From NCBI GenBank assembly GCA_937919015.1, contig CALFPN010000143.1, forward strand, positions 1 to 10,142: a DNA stretch of 10,142 bases, written 5' to 3'. Made by a program: the position numbers and the translations under genes. The notes under the pieces are model-generated. The model was not told the DNA's origin. It worked only from the letters and a program-made list of their open reading frames with translations, and searched no databases. Numbering within the stretch: the first letter of the stretch is position 1; each line of letters begins with the position of its first letter. This document shows positions 6,339 through 10,142 of this stretch, one piece after another. The stretch is from an uncultured Clostridia bacterium (GTDB taxonomy: Bacteria > Bacillota > Clostridia > Lachnospirales > Anaerotignaceae).

Positions 6339-7130
6339 TTGGAAATTATAAATTGGAAGGAATTGCTTTATCCCTATGAACAGGCGGTGGAGGAACTTCT
6401 GTTGAAATTCAATAATCTGGATAAAGAATGCAGACATCTGGGCATCTATTCTCCCATTGACTCTGTATCCGGCAGGCTGAAAAAACCTGCCAGTATTCTG
6501 GATAAGGCGGGCAGAAAGCATATCCCCCCGGAACGCATTGAAGAAGAAATCGAAGATATTGCGGGGATCCGTATTCTCTGCCAGTTTGTAGAGGATATTC
6601 AGAAAGTGGTGGATATGGTGCGTGTCCGCACGGATATGACCATCGTGCAGGAAAAAGATTATGTGACCCATATGAAGCCCAGCGGTTACCGCAGTTATCA
6701 TATCATCATCAAATATCCTCTGAGTACGGCTTTGGGGCCCAAGGTGATCAATGCAGAAATTCAGATTCGAACGAATGCAATGAATTTCTGGGCAACGGCA
6801 GAACATTCCCTGCGCTATAAATACAGCGGAAATATCCCGGAGGAGATTCAGGACAGACTGACCAACTGTGCAGGGGCAGCCTTTCATCTGGATCAGGAAA
6901 TGTCTACGATTCGCGGTGAAATTACCAATGCCCAGCGGCTGAATGAAATCAGAAGCAGCATGACCTCCAACATTCTGGAAAATATCCAGAAGCTTCATTT
7001 TGTGGCCAAACTGGAGGATATGGATGCCATCAACAGAGAATTCATAGATGTATGGAACAGTCATGATATTGATCAGCTGCGGGAATTCAATGAGAAGCTG
7101 AACGTAATGGTTGAAGTATATCGGGTATAA
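6339..7130 (+). CDS. Small alarmone synthetase, RelQ-type GTP pyrophosphokinase
   Basis: A 263-residue single-domain (p)ppGpp synthetase that transfers pyrophosphate from ATP to GTP or GDP and feeds the stringent response. The synthetase core is intact: GRLKKPASIL at 45-54, EDIAGIRILCQF at 72-83 (Asp73 the magnesium ligand), DYVTHMKPSGYRSYH at 107-121 (nucleotide binding) and AEIQIRTNAMNFWATAEH at 139-156 (Glu140 the catalytic acid), then KYKYSGNIP-like LRYKYSGNIP at 158-167. There is no HD hydrolase, TGS or ACT domain, so it is neither Rel nor RelA. The C-terminal part (about 180-263) is a helical tail longer than in most RelQ proteins of about 210-230 residues. The start is TTG, set by AAGGAGG at 6325-6331. 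The gene heads a three-gene unit; the next start lies 16 bases past the stop. Confidence 0.93.
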   Translation: MEIINWKELLYPYEQAVEELLLKFNNLDKECRHLGIYSPIDSVSGRLKKPASILDKAGRKHIPPERIEEEIEDIAGIRILCQFVEDIQKVVDMVRVRTDMTIVQEKDYVTHMKPSGYRSYHIIIKYPLSTALGPKVINAEIQIRTNAMNFWATAEHSLRYKYSGNIPEEIQDRLTNCAGAAFHLDQEMSTIRGEITNAQRLNEIRSSMTSNILENIQKLHFVAKLEDMDAINREFIDVWNSHDIDQLREFNEKLNVMVEVYRV

Positions 7131-7146
7131 GGAAGGAGAGAGGATC

Positions 7147-7836
7147 ATGGCATTATACGCCATTGCAGACCTGCATTTTTCCTTTTCCACAAATAAGCCT
7201 ATGGATATTTTCGGAGACCATTGGAAGAACCACAGCCAGAGGATCATTGAGAACTGGAAACGTATTGTAAAGGAAGAAGATACGGTGCTTTTGCCGGGGG
7301 ATCTTTCCTGGGGTATGCGCCTGGAGGAGGCAGCAGCGGATCTGGATGTCATCTACAGTCTGCCCGGAAGAAAGATCCTTCTGGGCGGCAATCATGATTA
7401 CTGGTGGAAGTATTCTTCCAAACTGGAAGCGAGATATCCCGGCATGCGGTTTCTGAAAAATGACTTTGATACATATGAAGGCTGGGCAGTCTGTGGAACA
7501 AGAGGCTGGCTTTGCCCGAACGATGTGCGGTTTACGGAGCAGGATAAAAAGATATATGAAAGAGAGCAGGTGCGTCTGAAGCTTTCTTTGGATGCGGCCA
7601 TGCGGAAGGGGGCAGATAAGATCATACTGATGATGCATTATCCCCCTATGAATGATAAAAAGGAAGATTCCGCTTTTACAGAATTGTTTCGGGAATATCC
7701 CATCCAAAAAGTCGTATACGGACATCTCCATGGAGAGACAAGCCATGCCACGGGTTTTGAAGGGGAACGGTACGGCATCGCATATGAACTGGTAGCAGCG
7801 GATTATATCGATTTTTGCCCCAAACGGATCTTGTAA
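7147..7836 (+). CDS. Calcineurin-like metallophosphoesterase (predicted phosphohydrolase)
   Basis: A 229-residue cytosolic phosphoesterase with a complete two-metal site: D8-x-H10 (ADLH), GDLSW at 51-55 with Asp52, GNHD at 81-84 with Asn82 and catalytic His83, HYPP at 164-167 with His164, and GHLHG at 192-196 with His193 and His195. The layout fits the compact predicted-phosphohydrolase group COG1768, whose substrate is unknown. The start is the ATG behind AAGGAGA (7133-7139, 7-base gap). It follows the alarmone synthetase by 16 bases and precedes the membrane-protein gene by 13, so all three are probably one transcript. A role in degrading a nucleotide or phosphorylated product tied to the alarmone pathway is conceivable but rests only on position. 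Confidence 0.9.
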   Translation: MALYAIADLHFSFSTNKPMDIFGDHWKNHSQRIIENWKRIVKEEDTVLLPGDLSWGMRLEEAAADLDVIYSLPGRKILLGGNHDYWWKYSSKLEARYPGMRFLKNDFDTYEGWAVCGTRGWLCPNDVRFTEQDKKIYEREQVRLKLSLDAAMRKGADKIILMMHYPPMNDKKEDSAFTELFREYPIQKVVYGHLHGETSHATGFEGERYGIAYELVAADYIDFCPKRIL

Positions 7837-7849
7837 GGAGGGAAAGAAG

Positions 7850-8536
7850 TTGAACATCGACAAGAAAAAATTAGTAACATTCCTCTGTGCCCTTTGGCCC
7901 GGCGGCGGTTATATGTATTTTGGCATGATGAAAAAAGGTGCGATCCTGATGGCTTTGTTTACGGCTCTGCTGGGGCTGACCATGACCATTGGCTGGAAAT
8001 TCCTTGCTTTCCTTCTGCCCGTCATCTGGTGTTATTGCTTTTTTGATACCTTCCATGTGGCAAAGCTACAGGAAGAGATCAGAGCTATGGAAGATCAGGA
8101 CTGCTTTGATCGGGTGGTGGCCTTCTGTAAGGATGATCCTCTGAAAAAGTTTGAAGATAGAAAAACGTTGATAGGTGTATTGATCCTGCTGGCAGCTTTG
8201 TATACACTGATTTATGGCGTGCTGCTGCCCTTCTTCCGATGGGGGGAACAGTTCTATTGGGTACAGGTTACCCTGACAGTGATTCCTACGGCGGTGGTTG
8301 CAGTGCTGCTGTTTATGGTAGGGAAGCATATTCTGCAGAAAGAACAGGACAGAAAAGCAGGTGAAGCGGAAGCAATCGGTGAAGAAGTTCTGGCAGAAGA
8401 AGTAGAAGAATCTGCACTGGAAGAAGGTAATGTGGAAGAACTGGTGGAAGCGGCTCTGGAAGCAGAAGAAGAAACTGCAGAAGAAATCGTGGAAGAAGTT
8501 CTGGAAACAGAAGAAAAGAAAGAAGAAATTGCATAA
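7850..8536 (+). CDS. Multi-pass membrane protein with Glu-rich C-terminal tail
   Basis: A 228-residue protein without a recognised function. The N terminus has hydrophobic segments at about 8-27, 30-48 and 50-68, and the stretch WPGGGYMYFGMMKKG (16-30) recalls the Gly-Tyr turn of TM2-type domains. A soluble Cys-containing loop (about 70-105: C85, C93) is followed by two more membrane segments near 107-127 and 136-157. The tail from 165 to the end is low complexity: 27 of 64 residues are Glu, in EE pairs spaced along a probable acidic helix or coiled coil, and it should be cytoplasmic. The start is TTG; its ribosome site AAGGAGG (7835-7841) overlaps the stop of the preceding gene, so the two are likely translationally linked. 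The tail might bind basic partners or cations (inference). Confidence 0.85.
   Translation: MNIDKKKLVTFLCALWPGGGYMYFGMMKKGAILMALFTALLGLTMTIGWKFLAFLLPVIWCYCFFDTFHVAKLQEEIRAMEDQDCFDRVVAFCKDDPLKKFEDRKTLIGVLILLAALYTLIYGVLLPFFRWGEQFYWVQVTLTVIPTAVVAVLLFMVGKHILQKEQDRKAGEAEAIGEEVLAEEVEESALEEGNVEELVEAALEAEEETAEEIVEEVLETEEKKEEIA
8349..8533 (+). repeat. Low-complexity GAA/GAAGAA-rich coding tract
   Basis: Degenerate purine-rich trinucleotide repeats (gaa, gaagaa, ctggaagaa) encode the Glu-rich tail. The unit is imperfect, so this is compositional bias rather than a clean microsatellite. The tract could vary in length between strains by slippage. Confidence 0.6.
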
Positions 8537-8539
8537 TAA

Positions 8540-8568
8540 AAAGAGTCCTTATGGACTCTTTATTTTTT
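8540..8568 (+). terminator. Terminator between convergent alarmone operon and traX-like gene
   Basis: AAAGAGTCC at 8540-8548 pairs with GGACTCTTT at 8553-8561, with a four-base loop TTAT and a T-run at 8563-8568. On the minus strand the same stem is followed by about five T residues, so it probably also ends the gene at 8610-9347. Confidence 0.88.
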
Positions 8569-8609
8569 GTCTTTGTCTGAGAGCGGTATTTCGTTCAACA
8601 AATTGATAT

Positions 8610-9347
8610 TTACAGAAATTTTAGGATACCAAAAATCAACAAATGTAGTGGATAAAATAAGTAGTAGATATATTGGAGTTTTTGGCTGTTGTATCCTTGT
8701 TTCCCCTTATACAACCAGATTGGAATCATTGCCAATAAAGCAATGCCTTGTCTTGCAATGAAATATGTATCGCCAAATAGGCTGATTTCATATCCGAAAC
8801 CTCCAAGCATTTCGCAGTTAATATACCACATGCAAAGCAGTTGTCCAAGATAAATCCACCATTTTTTGCCTCGGAAGAAATAGAAAGTCAGAACCATCAA
8901 GATGCCAGCATTATAATAGTCAACAAATGTAATGATTCCGCCGATATATGCAATACACAATGTTACAATTGCAACCCCAATTCTTTTCCAGACTTGTTTT
9001 TCTTTTGCTTTTTCATTCCAATGAATAAGTCCAATGGATAATAAAAAGCTCCATAACACATTTTGATGTATTGGGAAAAAAATACTGCCTCCCATCACCA
9101 AATTGAATGGGATTTCTGAGATAATAGCAAATAGCAATAATCGCTTTACATAGTTCTTCAAGTTACTGGTATGGAAATAACCTTCAACAATCATGAAAGC
9201 AAAAATAGGAAATGTAAGTCTTCCTATGCATGTGAATATATCATGGTTAACAAATGATGTTCCCCACAAATGGTCGCATAACATAAATACCATAGCCATG
9301 ATATGCAATGAAAATGATGTTGTTTCCAATTTTAATTTTTTCCCCAT
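8610..9347 (-). CDS. TraX family membrane protein (acyltransferase-like)
   Basis: A 245-residue integral membrane protein with about seven or eight hydrophobic segments. It fits the TraX family, named for the F-plasmid protein that N-acetylates pilin; chromosomal Firmicute members have unknown substrates. Visible signatures are MLCDHLW (22-28, with the Asp-His pair), IGRLTFPIFAFMIVEGYFHT (41-60), AIISEIPFNL (74-83), QNVLWSFLLSIGL (95-107) and FYPLHLLIFGIL near the end. The frame opens earlier at a TTG (9374), but AGAGG on the minus strand, 9 bases before the ATG at 9347, supports this start. Base composition is clearly AT-richer than the neighbours (28-35% GC in lines counted by hand), with many ATA and TTA codons, which suggests transfer. 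No conjugation genes lie nearby. No clear promoter was found in 9348-9480. Confidence 0.88.
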   Translation of the reverse strand: MGKKLKLETTSFSLHIMAMVFMLCDHLWGTSFVNHDIFTCIGRLTFPIFAFMIVEGYFHTSNLKNYVKRLLLFAIISEIPFNLVMGGSIFFPIHQNVLWSFLLSIGLIHWNEKAKEKQVWKRIGVAIVTLCIAYIGGIITFVDYYNAGILMVLTFYFFRGKKWWIYLGQLLCMWYINCEMLGGFGYEISLFGDTYFIARQGIALLAMIPIWLYKGKQGYNSQKLQYIYYLFYPLHLLIFGILKFL

Positions 9348-9360
9348 CAATCGTACCTCT

Positions 9361-9374
9361 TTGTCAAATGACAA
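9361..9374. promoter_or_regulatory. Inverted repeat TTGTC-N4-GACAA upstream of the traX-like gene
   Basis: Perfect five-base arms separated by AAAT, lying just upstream of the ribosome site of the minus-strand gene (start 9347). It could be an operator or a weak hairpin in the leader. It is short enough to be chance in AT-rich DNA. Confidence 0.25.
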
Positions 9375-9480
9375 TTTGTCTCACTGTTCCTTTATCTATA
9401 TGGATGAAAAAAAGCACTAAAAAGTTTTGAATTAAGGGAATATATTTTTTTTGTTCGCCAATACGCATCTCGGACAGCAA

Positions 9481-10131
9481 TTATTTTTTTGGTGTTTTCT
9501 TTTTGGGTGCTGCTTTCTTTGTGGTTTTCTTGGCAGGGGATTTTTTTACAGCCTTTGCAGGTTTGGTTTCTTCCTTTTTCTTTACGGAATAGCCAAAGGT
9601 GCCCAGTTTTTTGCCAAGACCATAGTATGCGCCGTGGGAATAGCAGATGGGTTTTGCTTTGTCGAAATGGAACTTGCCTGTTTCATCCAGAAATTCATCG
9701 CTGACCTGTACGGAAACCACTTCCGCCAGAAACATATCGTGGGTGCCCAGAGGAATGATCTGTTTTACCTTACATTCGATATTTACAGGGCTTTCATAAA
9801 TGATGGGGGCATCTACCTTTTCCCCTTTTTTGGCTGTCAGGTGCATCACTTCAAATTTGTCCAGATCTCTGCCGCTGCGCACGCCGCAGAAATCGCAGGC
9901 ATAAGCCAGTTTTTCCGTGACCAGATTGATAACGAATTCGCCTTTTTCCTTGATGATATCATAGGAATGGCGGCTGGGGCGGATAGAAACGTAAGTCATG
10001 GCGGGGTCGGAGTTGATGGTGCCTGTCCATGCCACAGTAATGATGTTTTTGTGTTCCATATCGCCGCAGGATACCATCACGGCGGGTACGGGATAAATGA
10101 CTGTCCCGGGTTTCCAGATATCTTTTCCCAT
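9481..10131 (-). CDS. Flavin reductase-family protein with lysine-rich H1-like tail
   Basis: A 216-residue cytosolic flavoprotein of the FMN-binding flavin reductase/flavoredoxin group. Residues 1-183 form the split-barrel domain, starting KPGTVIYPVPAVMVSCG (7-23), then NIITVAWTGTINSDPAM (29-45), SIRPSRHSYDII (49-60), GEFVINL (64-70), CDFCGVRSGRDLDKF (79-93) and the family-like end HGAYYGLGKKLGTFGYSV. Such proteins bind FMN and pass electrons in anaerobes, often with a ferredoxin or NAD(P)H partner not visible here. Residues 184-216 are an added tail with 16 Lys in 33 residues plus Ala, Pro and Thr (PAKAVKKSPAKKTTKK type), like histone H1 or bacterial H1-like tails. ATG at 10131 is the natural start; its ribosome site falls at the window edge, with only GAGAAA visible. 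No terminator was seen after the stop at 9481. Confidence 0.92.
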   Translation of the reverse strand: MGKDIWKPGTVIYPVPAVMVSCGDMEHKNIITVAWTGTINSDPAMTYVSIRPSRHSYDIIKEKGEFVINLVTEKLAYACDFCGVRSGRDLDKFEVMHLTAKKGEKVDAPIIYESPVNIECKVKQIIPLGTHDMFLAEVVSVQVSDEFLDETGKFHFDKAKPICYSHGAYYGLGKKLGTFGYSVKKKEETKPAKAVKKSPAKKTTKKAAPKKKTPKK

Positions 10132-10142
10132 TTGAATTTCTC

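Noticed and set aside
6321..7352. 343-codon minus-strand frame opposite the alarmone synthetase
   Set aside because: It is antisense to two intact enzymes and its translation is His/Phe/Ile-rich without motifs.
8313..8534. Leu/Pro-rich minus-strand frame opposite the Glu-rich tail
   Set aside because: It is simply the complement of GAA-type repeats and reads as a leucine-rich low-complexity string.
9375..9480. Terminator or hidden small gene between the flavin reductase and TraX genes
   Set aside because: No stable stem with a T-run and no short frame with a ribosome site could be found on either strand.
1..10142. tRNA, rRNA, CRISPR array, insertion sequence or prophage
   Set aside because: No cloverleaf-like sequences, regularly spaced repeats, transposase motifs or terminal inverted repeats were recognised by eye.

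Overview
The window reads as chromosomal core and near-core DNA from an anaerobic, low-to-mid GC Firmicute of class Clostridia, most like Lachnospiraceae and relatives. The grounds are strong AAGGAGG-type ribosome binding sites, TTG starts, a Gram-positive-length FeoB followed by a small Cys-rich FeoB-associated protein, a DUF3793 protein, a RelQ-type small alarmone synthetase and a ptsH-ptsI pair. The genus cannot be fixed from this sequence. No rRNA, tRNA, CRISPR array, transposase or phage gene was seen.

Layout. (1) 12-2254, plus: ferrous iron module, feoB plus a 51-residue Cys-rich membrane peptide, closed by a hairpin terminator; feoA is probably just upstream, outside the window. (2) 2258-3315, plus: a single gene with its own extended -10 promoter and terminator, encoding a homologue of the archaeal/plant D-aminoacyl-tRNA deacylase DTD2/GEK1. 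(3) 3393-3980, minus: DUF3793 protein, divergent from ptsH. A consensus sigma-A promoter (TTGACA-N17-TATGAT) sits in the shared intergenic region and is overlapped or flanked by three inverted repeats. (4) 4223-6201, plus: ptsH-ptsI, the general phosphotransferase proteins HPr and Enzyme I, translationally linked and closed by a terminator. (5) 6339-8568, plus: three tightly spaced genes (small alarmone synthetase, calcineurin-like phosphohydrolase, multi-pass membrane protein with a glutamate-rich tail), closed by a hairpin that also faces the next gene. (6) 8610-9347, minus: TraX-family membrane acyltransferase-like protein in a visibly AT-rich stretch, probably acquired. (7) 9481-10131, minus: flavin reductase-family protein with an added lysine-rich, histone H1-like tail.

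How they fit. Iron uptake (feoB and its partner) and sugar-uptake phosphorelay (HPr/EI) flank a translation-quality gene (DTD2-like) and an uncharacterised DUF3793 gene. The alarmone operon links stringent-response signalling to a phosphohydrolase and a membrane protein of unknown role. Several starts were moved from the longest open frame to the codon behind a proper ribosome binding site: 2326, 4223, 4486, 6339 (TTG), 7147, and minus-strand 3980 and 9347.

The best candidates for something under-described are the bacterial DTD2-like deacylase, the palindrome-rich control region of the DUF3793 gene, the alarmone synthetase/phosphohydrolase/acidic-tail operon, and the H1-like tail on the flavin reductase.
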